Assembly (NCBI GenBank): GCA_913778505.1
Contig: CAJYWD010000036.1
Span: forward strand, 186,001 to 250,000
Direction: 5' to 3'
DNA: 64,000 nucleotides
From: an uncultured Chryseobacterium sp.
Lineage (GTDB): Bacteria; Bacteroidota; Bacteroidia; Flavobacteriales; Weeksellaceae
Part shown: positions 41,381 through 50,310 of the stretch, in pieces
Numbering within the stretch: position 1 is the stretch's first letter
How the letters are laid out: each line of letters opens with the position of its first letter
Program-made: the position numbers and the translations under genes
The notes under the pieces: model-generated
Database searches by the model: none
What the model saw: the letters and a program-made list of their open reading frames with translations, nothing else
What the model was told of the DNA's origin: nothing

Positions 41381-41911
41381 ATGAAGGACTTTTTGCCGGT
41401 TCTCAAGATTTTATTAAGGTTTGTAATCATTTACATGGTCCTGGTGCTTCTTTATCAGTTTTATCTTAATTCCTATGCGGGAGAAGTGGTTGACCCATTT
41501 ACCAGAATTGTGGCAAAACAAGTGGCATACGTTCAGAATCTTTTGGGATTTCCTACGGTTTTGGTAGATAGCCTGGAACTGCACAGCGTTTTGTTTCAGA
41601 CGTCAGGAAAATTCACAACCAGAATGGTGGAAGGTTGCAATGTGATCTCTGTGGCTATTCTTTTTGCCGCCTTCATTGCTGCATTTTACAAGGGTTCGAA
41701 AACTTTTATCTATATTCTGTGCGGAGTGATTCTGCTTCATATTATCAATGTCCTGCGCATTGCAATGCTGAATGTTATCTATCTAAAATATCCTCAGTAT
41801 GAGAAGATTGGGCACGACTATGTTTTTCCGGCCATAATCTATGGTGGAGTGGTGATCCTATGGTTGGTGTGGATTCAGTATTTTGCCTTGAAAAAAGTGA
41901 AAGATGCTTAG
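41381..41911 (+). CDS. xrtF: Exosortase family protein XrtF
   Basis: A 176-residue integral membrane transpeptidase-like protein of the exosortase/archaeosortase family. The invariant residues are visible: Cys86 in MVEGCNVISV, Arg126 in VLRIAML and His145 in IGHDYVFP. They lie in adjacent membrane helices near the outer face. Exosortases cleave C-terminal sorting tails and pass the protein to surface anchoring. The start at 41381 is preferred over an in-frame TTG at 41372. The next gene overlaps by 8 bp and is the usual XrtF-associated partner. No substrate with a sorting tail is encoded in this window. Confidence 0.88.
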   Translation: MKDFLPVLKILLRFVIIYMVLVLLYQFYLNSYAGEVVDPFTRIVAKQVAYVQNLLGFPTVLVDSLELHSVLFQTSGKFTTRMVEGCNVISVAILFAAFIAAFYKGSKTFIYILCGVILLHIINVLRIAMLNVIYLKYPQYEKIGHDYVFPAIIYGGVVILWLVWIQYFALKKVKDA

Positions 41912-42329
41912 GTGGTTTTTGGTTTTTTTTGGATTTGCAGGATTGATCGCAGTCCGCGGTCTGGAAGACGAAATCTTCTACGACCCGTTTTTAGATTATT
42001 TTAAATTGGCAGACCGATCTGAGGTTTTCCCTCACTTTGTTTGGGGTAAGCTAATATTCAGTTATTTGCTCAGATTTTTGTTAAATAGCATATTTTCTTT
42101 AATCGTTATTCAATGGCTTTTTCAGAATAAAATGTGGACTAAGCAAGCGCTCTGGCTGATAGTTTTGGTTTTCGTCATCGTCTTTCCGATTTATCTTCTC
42201 TGTATCCACGATAGATTTGAATTCGGCTATCTTTTCTCATTTTATGTCAGACGCTTTGTCATTCAGCCACTAACACTCATTTTGATTATTCCTATTTTTT
42301 ATTACAGGAAAAAGCTGATCCAAAATTAA
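41904..42329 (+). CDS. Exosortase F system-associated membrane protein
   Basis: A 141-residue membrane protein with about four hydrophobic helices. It contains GLEDEIFYDPFLDYFK in the first extracytoplasmic loop and HDRFEFGYLFSFYVRRFVIQPLTL near the end, features I associate with the small protein always found next to XrtF. It overlaps xrtF by 8 bp, so the two are translationally coupled. The job is unknown; it may present substrate or stabilise the exosortase. The 3' end overlaps the convergent CDF transporter gene by 4 bp. Confidence 0.82.
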   Translation: MLRWFLVFFGFAGLIAVRGLEDEIFYDPFLDYFKLADRSEVFPHFVWGKLIFSYLLRFLLNSIFSLIVIQWLFQNKMWTKQALWLIVLVFVIVFPIYLLCIHDRFEFGYLFSFYVRRFVIQPLTLILIIPIFYYRKKLIQN

Positions 42330-43321
42330 TTTTCAACCGTATGTTTATCGGGCTGGGAGATATTTTCGCCATTCCAGTCGATTTTTTTAGTAAAGGTTTG
42401 CTGGCGTACCGGACAATTAAAAATTTCGCAGATAGTGCAGGATGTCGGTTTACAATCATCCATATGAAAGTTGAACTCTACGGCGCGGTCTGTGTTTTTG
42501 GCGATAAGTTTGATGACTTCCTCCATTTCATCGTGAGCGGTTCTTAATTCAAAATACCACGGTAAAGTAAGATGTGCATCGATATGCAGCCTGCTTCCGA
42601 ACTGCTGGATCTTCATGTTGTGAACGTCTATCCATTCGGGTTTCCGGTTTTTGTTGAGAAATTGAGCCAATCTCTCAAGCATTTCCGGGTCGGCCTCGTC
42701 CATAATTCCGCTAAGAGAGCGCCGGATAATTTTGTAACCGATAAAAATAATGTAAACTCCAAGAATCAAAGCTACAACCGAATCTATCCAAACCAGTTTT
42801 GTAAAATAAACCAGCACCAAACTTACAACAACGCCCAAAGTCGTAATAGTATCGGATTGGAGATGCTTTCCTGACGAAATGAGTACAATAGAGTTTTCTT
42901 TTTTTCCTTTCTGGATTGAGATGTAGCCCACAATATAATTGATAACTGCTGTTGCAGCGATAATCCATATTCCTAGATCCAATTGGCTCAGAACCTTACC
43001 GGAAATCAGGCTGTTGGTGCCTTCGTAAATAATCATTACTCCGGCAATGCTGATGAGTGAGCCTTCTATGGCGGAGGTCACAAACTCCACTTTTCCGTGA
43101 CCGTACGGATGATTTTCATCTCTCGGTTTTGCTGCCAGATAAAGGGAGTAAAGTCCCATAAATGCACTGATGACATTCACAATGCTTTCCATAGCATCAG
43201 AAAATACCGCATCTGAATTGGTAAGTTTCCAAGCCACGATTTTCCCTACAAAAAGCAGAACGCCGACAAAGGCAATCCACTTTTGAAACGCAATACTGGA
43301 GGTTTGTTTCTCTGTTTCCAT
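42326..43321 (-). CDS. Cation diffusion facilitator metal transporter
   Basis: A 331-residue proton-coupled exporter of divalent metals. Six helices are visible. The metal site in TM2 reads SDAMESIVN (E and N where YiiP has Asp and Asp), and in TM5 it is KHLQSD with His and Asp. ENHPYGHGKVEFV is the conserved cytoplasmic loop, and the C-terminal domain (LHIDAHLTLPW) is the metal-sensing fold. The tail carries a cysteine-rich motif (DDCKPTSCTICEIFNC), suggesting extra metal binding. Selectivity cannot be read. It lies downstream of asd but is separated by a terminator. Confidence 0.9.
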   Translation of the reverse strand: METEKQTSSIAFQKWIAFVGVLLFVGKIVAWKLTNSDAVFSDAMESIVNVISAFMGLYSLYLAAKPRDENHPYGHGKVEFVTSAIEGSLISIAGVMIIYEGTNSLISGKVLSQLDLGIWIIAATAVINYIVGYISIQKGKKENSIVLISSGKHLQSDTITTLGVVVSLVLVYFTKLVWIDSVVALILGVYIIFIGYKIIRRSLSGIMDEADPEMLERLAQFLNKNRKPEWIDVHNMKIQQFGSRLHIDAHLTLPWYFELRTAHDEMEEVIKLIAKNTDRAVEFNFHMDDCKPTSCTICEIFNCPVRQQTFTKKIDWNGENISQPDKHTVEN

Positions 43322-43331
43322 TCTATAAAAA

Positions 43332-43360
43332 AAGAATCTTCGTTTTTTTTGAAGATTCTT
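43332..43360 (-). terminator. Terminator of asd
   Basis: AAGAATCTTC and GAAGATTCTT pair perfectly around a 9 nt loop. On the minus strand it is followed by a T run. It sits between asd and the CDF gene start. Confidence 0.85.
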
Positions 43361-43374
43361 TTGATTTTGTTAGT

Positions 43375-44394
43375 TTATACTAAGTTGTTGGCTACCAAAT
43401 ATTCTGCAATCTGAACCGCATTGGTCGCGGCACCCTTCCGGAGATTGTCTGCCACAATCCAGAGGTTGAGCGTTTTTGGCTGCGAGAGGTCTCGTCTGAT
43501 TCGTCCCACGAAGACCTCATCTTTTCCTTCAGAAAAAAGAGGCATTGGATATTCATTATTTTTGACGTTGTCCTGGAGCACTACGCCTGGCGTCTCAGAC
43601 AGGATTTTTCTGACTTCTTCCAGCTCAAATTCATTTTCAAACTCGATGTTTACGCTTTCAGAATGTCCGCCCTGAACGGGAACTCTTACCGCTGTTGCCG
43701 TCAGATTAAAAGTGTCATCACCCAAAATTTTCTTTGGCTCTTTCATCAACTTGATCTCTTCCTTGGTGTAATCGTCATCGGCAAAAACATCGCAATGTGG
43801 CAATGCATTTTTGAAGATCTGATAAGGGTAAACTTTCTCAGGATTTTCACCAGCTGTTTGGCTCTCTTCGTTCACCGAATATTCTATTTCTGAATTTAAT
43901 TGATCAACTGCTGCTTTTCCAGTGCCGGTAACAGACTGATAAGTTGAAACAATGACTCTTTTAATGTCATATTTCTGATTCAAAGGATGAAGAACCATTA
44001 CCAACTGGATCGTAGAACAATTTGGGTTAGCAATGATTTTATCTTCTTTGGTAAGCTCTTTGGCATTGATTTCCGGCACCACCAATTTTTTGGTCGGATC
44101 CATTCTCCAGGCCGATGAGTTATCAATTACGACTGTTCCTACTTCGGCGAATTTCGGAGCAAATTCCAGAGAAGTATTTCCTCCTGCCGAAAAAACAGCG
44201 ATCTCGGGTTTGGCTGCAATAGCGTCGTTCATGCTAACGATAGTGAATTCCTTGTCCTTGAATTTGACCTTATTGCCAACAGATCGCTCTGATGCTACAG
44301 GAATTAATTCGGTGATCGGAAGATTCCGCTCTTCCAGAACTTTCAGCATAACTTGTCCAACCATTCCGGTTGCGCCTACTACAGCTACTTTCAT
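43375..44394 (-). CDS. asd: Aspartate-semialdehyde dehydrogenase
   Basis: A 339-residue NADPH-dependent enzyme making aspartate semialdehyde from aspartyl phosphate, on the route to lysine, threonine, methionine and meso-DAP. The nucleotide loop GATGMVGQ is at residues 8-15, the catalytic cysteine is Cys126 in NPNCSTIQ, and VSTYQSVTGTGKAA and VPVQGGHSES supply further active-site residues. It feeds the DAP branch used by the MurE encoded later in the window. It is transcribed alone. Confidence 0.96.
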   Translation of the reverse strand: MKVAVVGATGMVGQVMLKVLEERNLPITELIPVASERSVGNKVKFKDKEFTIVSMNDAIAAKPEIAVFSAGGNTSLEFAPKFAEVGTVVIDNSSAWRMDPTKKLVVPEINAKELTKEDKIIANPNCSTIQLVMVLHPLNQKYDIKRVIVSTYQSVTGTGKAAVDQLNSEIEYSVNEESQTAGENPEKVYPYQIFKNALPHCDVFADDDYTKEEIKLMKEPKKILGDDTFNLTATAVRVPVQGGHSESVNIEFENEFELEEVRKILSETPGVVLQDNVKNNEYPMPLFSEGKDEVFVGRIRRDLSQPKTLNLWIVADNLRKGAATNAVQIAEYLVANNLV

Positions 44395-44431
44395 TGTTTT
44401 ATAATTGATAATTGATTAGTGAAATTTAATT

Positions 44432-44860
44432 TTATCCGAACACTCTGGCCCAAGGAAAAGCGAATACAAAAAGTGCTATTGCAACTAAACCTAATGACAT
44501 AATTGGGATAGTCAGCTTGTCGTTGGTTTTCAGTTTCTTATTAACAATGGTCATGATGACCGCAGCAATAAGCATTGAAAAAGGGTGTTCCACATACTGG
44601 AATCTTAAGTCAGCATTTTTCATCACAAGGCTCATGTCGAGACCTTTAGTAAAGTTGGTGATCAGCATTACCAGCCCGATAAGAAACTGGACATGGAAGA
44701 AGATCATTGTAAAAAGCGTCACTTTTCTGAGTCCTTTGGAAATGTTACCACTGTAACCAAACATAGTGACAAGTAGGAGAATTAAGAAGGCAGCTACCAA
44801 TAGCAGCTCCAGATAAGCGAAACCTTTATGCGCATGAAGAAGAATGTTGTAAAATTCCAT
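44432..44860 (-). CDS. Four-helix membrane protein, cytochrome-b-like
   Basis: A 142-residue integral membrane protein with four hydrophobic helices. Histidines occur at conserved-looking helix positions (LLHAHKGFAYLE, MIFFHVQFLIGL and VEHPFSMLIA), a pattern seen in small Bacteroidota proteins often annotated as cytochrome B. Heme binding is inference from the paired histidines. It has a TAnnTTTG element about 19 bp upstream, partly overlapping the terminator area of the next TonB receptor gene, and lies 37 bp upstream of asd. Confidence 0.7.
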   Translation of the reverse strand: MEFYNILLHAHKGFAYLELLLVAAFLILLLVTMFGYSGNISKGLRKVTLFTMIFFHVQFLIGLVMLITNFTKGLDMSLVMKNADLRFQYVEHPFSMLIAAVIMTIVNKKLKTNDKLTIPIMSLGLVAIALFVFAFPWARVFG

Positions 44861-44879
44861 AGTCTGATTTTTTGATTGA

Positions 44880-44887
44880 CAAAGATA
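44880..44887 (-). promoter_or_regulatory. Predicted -7 element of the cytochrome-b-like gene
   Basis: On the minus strand TATCTTTG matches TAnnTTTG, 19 nt before the ATG at 44858-44860. Confidence 0.55.
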
Positions 44888-44890
44888 GAA

Positions 44891-44915
44891 AAATCCCGAC
44901 AGATTGCCGGGATTT
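44891..44915 (-). terminator. Terminator of the Oar-like receptor gene
   Basis: AAATCCCG and CGGGATTT pair perfectly around a 9 nt loop, followed on the minus strand by TTTC. It is 28 bp beyond the receptor stop codon. Confidence 0.85.
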
Positions 44916-44942
44916 GGGTTGTTAATTATATTCGGTCGGTAA

Positions 44943-47900
44943 TTAGAACGCGTACTTGAATCCCAGCATCATATTCCATGTGGTGGAAGTAGTACTGGCA
45001 GCTCTGTAAGGTTTTTTAACCAATTCGTTATTTTCTCTCAACATTGTAAAGCTAGGATCAGGTGTGGCTGCTGTTCCAGATTTAGCCAATACAGCTGCAC
45101 CATAAGAACTAACATTGTAATCCTGAATTCCCCATTTGGAATTAAGAAGGTTGCCCACATTTACAATATCCAAAGTGATCTGTACCTTGTCACCTTTTGT
45201 TGCCATATTATTGAAAATAGTCTGACTTAGACGAAGGTCTACACGGTTAACCCATGGTAATAGGAATCCGTTTCTTGGAAGTATCTTTCCTCTGTATTTT
45301 TCCAAACCATTATCGGCAATAAATTGATCAAAAGCCTGCTGCTGCTGTGCTGCAGTGTATTGAACCTGTCCGTTGGAAACGATATCCACGAATTTAACAC
45401 CTTGTGCCACTGTAGGAATATAAAGCAGGTCACTCGCAATTCCGTCGCCGTTTACATCGTTGGAATAGTAGTATGAAAATCTTCCTTGGCTGGCACCTTG
45501 ATAATATACACCGATGGTAGTATTCTTGATGTTATAAGAGATATTAGCCACCACTCTGTGAGGAATCGCAAAATTTGACAGCTGTAGAATTTCTTCGTTC
45601 GGAGAATCGTATGTTGGTGAACCACCCCAAGCGGATGATGCGCTGGATCCCGCGTTAGCCGAAACTTCTTTTGCTTTCGAATAAGTGTAGAATACCGAAC
45701 CAGATAGACCGTTCCAAGGTGCTATGTTGAATCCACCAGTAGCAGAGAACGAATAACCTTTTTTATCAGTATTGGTTAGTACATAGGCATTGTTTGCACC
45801 GATAGCAGTGTTGTACTGGTAAGATGCGGCCGTAGGATAGTATGCTCTGTCTGCATAAGTCATTCTTTCAGTAGAAGCTTTTCTGTTAGCACCAAACTGG
45901 AAGATTGCGTTAACATCTCTCGTGTATAGAATATCTGAGGTAAAAGTTACTCTTGTGTCAGGAATCTTATAATCAATGCCTAAGCTGGATCTCCATACAG
46001 ATGGCATCTTAAAGTTTTGATCTACTAAAGAAAATGAGGACGGTGTTCCCGCATTCGGCGTAGAGATAAAAGGAGTTACCTGACTTCCATTACTGGCAGT
46101 GTAATAGATTGGGTTATTCACATAATAATAAGGATCTGTCTGGAAACGAATTTGTCCAATCCAAGGTGCTGCTGCGGCATAACCATTCGGCTCAATTGTA
46201 TTCTGAAGAACACCTGCGCCAGTTGGCATGTTGGTTAACCATACAAACGGAACACGTCCTGTGAAGATCCCACTTCCTCCACGGATGATAAGACTTCTGT
46301 CTCCTGCAACGTCATAATTAAAGCCTAATCTTGGAGACAACATCACCTTAGAATTTGGCCATTCTCCGGAAGAATAGTTTTTAGGATTCCCATTAACATC
46401 TAACAGTGTTAATGCGTCTATCGATGGATTAGCTGTCAGATCATTAAGATACAAAGGAAGTTCTGCTCTTAATCCTACCGTAAAGTTGAATTTTTCACTC
46501 ACGTTGAATTTGTCCTGAACGTATGCCGAAGCCAGTCCGAAATTAATTCTGGAATAAGTCTCCTGACCCTGATATGGATAAGTTAAGCCATACATGATTG
46601 GTGCCACTTCATTAGGAGTACCAGTCAATAAGAAATCTTGAACAGATTTATATCGGTAATATCCAGTTCCCATACGCGTGTAGGAGTTACCGAATTTTTG
46701 TAATTCGAAAGCAACACCTCCGGTAATTGTATGTTTTCCAGCGGTATAAGTTAAATTGTTGATGAAAGAATAGTTGTTGTTAATGACATCATTCTTGTAA
46801 GAAAACAATTCCGTCCCAAAACTGATGTAGTTTCCTCCGGTAGCAGATCCATCCCAGATATCTACGAATGGAAATAACTGGTTAGAAGGAGTAGATCTTG
46901 TATCCTGAATGTTGGAGTATGTAAATAATAGTTTGTTCGATAATTTGCTGCTAAAAGTCGAGTTAAGTTCTGCTGTCACCGATTGAACTATGTTCTCGAA
47001 ACCAAAGTTAGCATTCTCGAAAGTCATGGAATTGGCAGAAACTCTGTTCCAGTTACTTCTTGGCTGAGGTCCAGAGTTACCATTGGCAATCTGCATAGAG
47101 TTGGCCTTCATGTAGTTATATCGAACAGCAAACTTATGTTTGTCGCTAATATTCCAGTCTAACCTTGCAAGGATTTTATCACCTTTTTGTTCTGCCTCAT
47201 TGGCGTAACCCTGATATCTTCCAGGGTCGTATCCCCAGACATTGATAAGGTGATTTCTAACCGCAATAAGATCAGATTCTTTTACCCTCGTAATATTGTT
47301 AGCCGCATCGGCAACACCATTCGCAGAAGCTCTCCAAAGATTAGCACCTGAAGCATTGGCTCCCGTAGCAATTTCTCTTTCGGCACTTAAGAAAAAGAAT
47401 AATTTGTCTTTTACGATAGGCCCGCCCACAGTGAGACCATTAGTCATTCTTACACCAGAAACCTGCTGAAGACGATCACCGTTGATTTTCCATCCGGTCA
47501 GTTCTTTTCCTGTATAATAACCGTATAGGGAACCGTGAAATTTATTGGTCCCTGATTTGGTTACAGCATTGATTCCTGCTCCCGTAAAACCAGATTGTGT
47601 AATGTCAAAAGGTGCAATATTAACAGAAATTTCCTGAATGGCATCCAAGGAAATTGGCTGGATGGTACCACCGCCAGGAATAGGGTTAGAACTTAAACCA
47701 AATCCGTTGTTGAAGTTTGCACCATCTATCTGTAGATTATTGTATCTCGCATCACGACCAGCAAATGAGTTGCCGTTTGCCTGAGGTGTAAGACGTGTGA
47801 ATTCTGTAATACTTCTCGTTGTTTGCGGAAGTTCCTGAATTTGTTTTTGTCCTACGTTAGTGGCTGCGCCGGTTTTATTGACATTGGTACGGCGGTTACC

Positions 47901-48248
47901 AGTAATGATTACCTCACCGATATCCGTTGTTTTTACACCATCTTTTGCGTTAGCATTCAGCACAAAAGGTGAGCCTAATTCCAGATAAACATCTTCATAG
48001 ATCATGGGTTTATCATTAGCTTTAGAAATTTCTATGGTGTAAGGACCACCAACACGCATGTTTGATATTGTAAAACTTCCAGAAGAATTTACGGTACCTG
48101 TATATACAGTACCGGTCGGGACGTGTGTCGCTTTCACCGTGCCTCCGGCAGCATTAGCAAATACACCTTGGACACTACTGGTGGTGACCTGTGCAGATGC
48201 AGTAAAAAAACCGCCTAATAAAATTGCAACGATTAGAGTCTTTTTCAT
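44943..48248 (-). CDS. TonB-dependent receptor, Oar-like
   Basis: A 1101-residue outer-membrane protein. A clear signal peptide (MKKTLIVAILLGGFFTASAQ) precedes a carboxypeptidase-regulatory-like domain (about 22-110, SSGSFTISNMRVGGPYTIEI). A plug domain (about 115-235) has ETTRSITEFTRLTPQANGNSF-type motifs (key part QTTRSITEF) and GRDARYNNLQIDGANFNN. The remainder is a large barrel ending in Phe (MMLGFKYAF). This layout matches the Oar family known from myxobacteria and Bacteroidota, whose substrates include secreted proteins. It is monocistronic, with a terminator after. Ligand unknown. Confidence 0.9.
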   Translation of the reverse strand: MKKTLIVAILLGGFFTASAQVTTSSVQGVFANAAGGTVKATHVPTGTVYTGTVNSSGSFTISNMRVGGPYTIEISKANDKPMIYEDVYLELGSPFVLNANAKDGVKTTDIGEVIITGNRRTNVNKTGAATNVGQKQIQELPQTTRSITEFTRLTPQANGNSFAGRDARYNNLQIDGANFNNGFGLSSNPIPGGGTIQPISLDAIQEISVNIAPFDITQSGFTGAGINAVTKSGTNKFHGSLYGYYTGKELTGWKINGDRLQQVSGVRMTNGLTVGGPIVKDKLFFFLSAEREIATGANASGANLWRASANGVADAANNITRVKESDLIAVRNHLINVWGYDPGRYQGYANEAEQKGDKILARLDWNISDKHKFAVRYNYMKANSMQIANGNSGPQPRSNWNRVSANSMTFENANFGFENIVQSVTAELNSTFSSKLSNKLLFTYSNIQDTRSTPSNQLFPFVDIWDGSATGGNYISFGTELFSYKNDVINNNYSFINNLTYTAGKHTITGGVAFELQKFGNSYTRMGTGYYRYKSVQDFLLTGTPNEVAPIMYGLTYPYQGQETYSRINFGLASAYVQDKFNVSEKFNFTVGLRAELPLYLNDLTANPSIDALTLLDVNGNPKNYSSGEWPNSKVMLSPRLGFNYDVAGDRSLIIRGGSGIFTGRVPFVWLTNMPTGAGVLQNTIEPNGYAAAAPWIGQIRFQTDPYYYVNNPIYYTASNGSQVTPFISTPNAGTPSSFSLVDQNFKMPSVWRSSLGIDYKIPDTRVTFTSDILYTRDVNAIFQFGANRKASTERMTYADRAYYPTAASYQYNTAIGANNAYVLTNTDKKGYSFSATGGFNIAPWNGLSGSVFYTYSKAKEVSANAGSSASSAWGGSPTYDSPNEEILQLSNFAIPHRVVANISYNIKNTTIGVYYQGASQGRFSYYYSNDVNGDGIASDLLYIPTVAQGVKFVDIVSNGQVQYTAAQQQQAFDQFIADNGLEKYRGKILPRNGFLLPWVNRVDLRLSQTIFNNMATKGDKVQITLDIVNVGNLLNSKWGIQDYNVSSYGAAVLAKSGTAATPDPSFTMLRENNELVKKPYRAASTTSTTWNMMLGFKYAF

Positions 48249-48309
48249 TTTCTTTAAGATTTATGCCGCAAAAGTCCTAAAAAAAATGATAAGTCTTGTT
48301 AATAAACCG

Positions 48310-49173
48310 TTAAATTTTTAAAGCCTTGAGACTCAGGTCTATATTGCTCGAAGAATGCGTAATTGCGCCCGCAGAGATGAAATCGACGCCAGTTTTGGCC
48401 ACCGAATTTAACACCTCGCGTGTGATTCCACCGCTGGCTTCGGTCTCTGCTTTTTTATTGACGATTTTTACGGCTTTAGCCATTGTTTCCACATCCATAT
48501 TGTCAAACATAATCCTGTCTGCTCCGGATTTTACAGCTTCTTCCACTTCTTCCAGATTGCGGGTTTCTACCTCAATTTTAAGCTTTAATTTATTTTTTTT
48601 GACATAATCTTTCGCCATTTTCACGGCGTTGGTAATGCTTCCGTTATAATCGATGTGATTGTCTTTCAGCATAATCATGTCATAAAGCCCGTATCGGTGA
48701 TTGGTTCCGCCGCCGATGGCAACAGCCCATTTTTCGCAAACCCGGAAATTGGGGGTCGTTTTTCTGGTGTCCAGCAATTTAGTTTTTGTGCCTACTAATC
48801 GCGAATCCCAATCGTGGGTCATGGTTGCGATGCCGCTCATTCTCTGCATGCAGTTGAGAACCAAACGTTCTGTAGAAAGGATTGACCTTGCTTTTCCGGT
48901 GACGATAAATGCCACATCGCCTTTCTTAGCCGTTTCTCCATCTTTAATAAAAATCTCAACATTTAAGTTTTTATCAAATGTTTTAAAAATAATTTCAGCC
49001 AGTTCCACACCTGCCAAGATGCAGTTTTCTTTTACCAAAAGCTGCGCTTTCTGTTCCAGATCTTTTGGAATCGTAGATAATGTAGAATGGTCGCCACCCT
49101 GGATGTCTTCTTCCAAGGCGTTTTTGATGAATTCTTTTAAAACTTTATCGGATGCGTAGGCTGGTCTTTTCAT
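48310..49173 (-). CDS. nadC: Nicotinate-nucleotide pyrophosphorylase (carboxylating)
   Basis: A 287-residue quinolinate phosphoribosyltransferase of de novo NAD synthesis, converting quinolinate and PRPP to nicotinate mononucleotide. Family motifs include LNCMQRMSGIAT, LLDTRKTTPNFR, GGGTNHRYGLYDMIMLKDNH and the C-terminal EASGGI and GVDFISAGAITHS segments. The start codon overlaps the stop of the upstream nuclease gene (ATGA), so nadC translation is coupled to it. nadB, the preceding step apart from nadA, is two genes upstream. Confidence 0.95.
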   Translation of the reverse strand: MKRPAYASDKVLKEFIKNALEEDIQGGDHSTLSTIPKDLEQKAQLLVKENCILAGVELAEIIFKTFDKNLNVEIFIKDGETAKKGDVAFIVTGKARSILSTERLVLNCMQRMSGIATMTHDWDSRLVGTKTKLLDTRKTTPNFRVCEKWAVAIGGGTNHRYGLYDMIMLKDNHIDYNGSITNAVKMAKDYVKKNKLKLKIEVETRNLEEVEEAVKSGADRIMFDNMDVETMAKAVKIVNKKAETEASGGITREVLNSVAKTGVDFISAGAITHSSSNIDLSLKALKI

Positions 49174-50306
49174 TTGAGATTTTTATTAAGTTCATTTTCA
49201 ATGTCTTCGATGCTTGGCAGGGAAGATTTAAAGTTATCGGGTAGTATTTTCTTGAGTTCGTAGGAAGAGATTCCCAATGGTTTGTGCAAATCGGTCAGAG
49301 AATATTCTGCGATGATGTCGTCTTTTGTTTTGCAGATAATCAATCCAACTGTTGCGTTGTCATTTTCGTCACGCAATTGTTTATCTACAGAAGTTACATA
49401 AAAATTGAGTTTCCCGGCCTGTTCCGGCTCAAACTCGCCTGTTTTCAGTTCTATGACAACATATCTTTTTAATTTGATATGATAAAATAGCAGATCTATG
49501 AAAAAGCTTTGATGACCCACTTTCATTTCCACTTGTTTCCCGACAAATGCAAAACCATTGCCCAGTTCGATAAGAAACCTTTGGATATTATCTATCAGCG
49601 CATTTTCCAATTCCCGTTCTTTATAATTGTCAGTGATGCTGATAAAATCGAAAATATAAGGGTCTTTCAAAGTTTGTTTTACCAATTCGCTGTCGTAATC
49701 TGGAAGCGTTTTAGAAAAATTGGTAATGGCTTTTCCTTGAGATTGGTAGAGATTTCCCGAAATCATATTCAGCAAAACCGCTCTGCTCCAGCCATTTTCT
49801 ATGGTTTTATTAATATAAAACAGGGCTTCCTTTATATTTTTACATTTTGTGATAATAGTAACGTGATGAAACCAAGGAATTAAAAAAAGTTTCTGAGGGA
49901 ATTCGTTAGCAAGTTGGTAACGATTTTGATTTTCATCATTTTTGAATTCTCTATCAACTTGCTGGAGATTTGAATGGTCATTATCTTTGAAATCGTTAGC
50001 AACTTGCTGACGATTTATAATTTCCTGATTGTAAAATAAATAGAATCGTTTAAAGAATTTAAGATTGCTTTCGGAAAAACCTTTAATCTCAGGAAATTCA
50101 TTCCTCAAATCTTGACTCAACTGCTTAAAAAATCCAGAACCATAAGTATTCTCGAAGCTTCTCTCCGAGATTTCCTTTCCCAAATCCCAATACATTTCTA
50201 TCAAAGCAGAATTCACCTGAATCGCCGCTTTGATTTGGCTTTGCTGGATTCTTTGTTTCAAATCCGAAATCCAGCTAATGTATTGTTGATTATTATCTTT
50301 AAGCAT
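49170..50306 (-). CDS. PD-(D/E)XK nuclease domain protein, DUF1016/YhcG family
   Basis: A 378-residue protein. The N-terminal DUF1016 domain (about 10-95) contains YWDLGKEISE and GSGFFKQLSQDLRNEFP. A linker follows, then the nuclease domain with FFIDLLFYHIKLKRYVVIELKTGEFEPEQAGKL, where Asp and E-x-K form the PD-(D/E)XK site (key residues D in FID, E and K in IELK). The linker at about 99-143 holds three 15-residue repeats. YhcG-type proteins are often near restriction or defence loci. Here the gene sits between nadB and nadC, 4 bp after nadB and overlapping nadC by 4 bp. Role unknown. Confidence 0.85.
   Translation of the reverse strand: MLKDNNQQYISWISDLKQRIQQSQIKAAIQVNSALIEMYWDLGKEISERSFENTYGSGFFKQLSQDLRNEFPEIKGFSESNLKFFKRFYLFYNQEIINRQQVANDFKDNDHSNLQQVDREFKNDENQNRYQLANEFPQKLFLIPWFHHVTIITKCKNIKEALFYINKTIENGWSRAVLLNMISGNLYQSQGKAITNFSKTLPDYDSELVKQTLKDPYIFDFISITDNYKERELENALIDNIQRFLIELGNGFAFVGKQVEMKVGHQSFFIDLLFYHIKLKRYVVIELKTGEFEPEQAGKLNFYVTSVDKQLRDENDNATVGLIICKTKDDIIAEYSLTDLHKPLGISSYELKKILPDNFKSSLPSIEDIENELNKNLK
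49878..50012 (-). repeat. Three 45 bp in-frame repeats in the nuclease gene
   Basis: The encoded units begin RQQVANDFK, LQQVDREFK and RYQLANEFP at residues 99, 114 and 129, an exact 15-residue period. At DNA level CAGCAAGTTG and AATTC/ATTTC segments recur in each unit. Confidence 0.8.
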
Positions 50307-50310
50307 TTAT

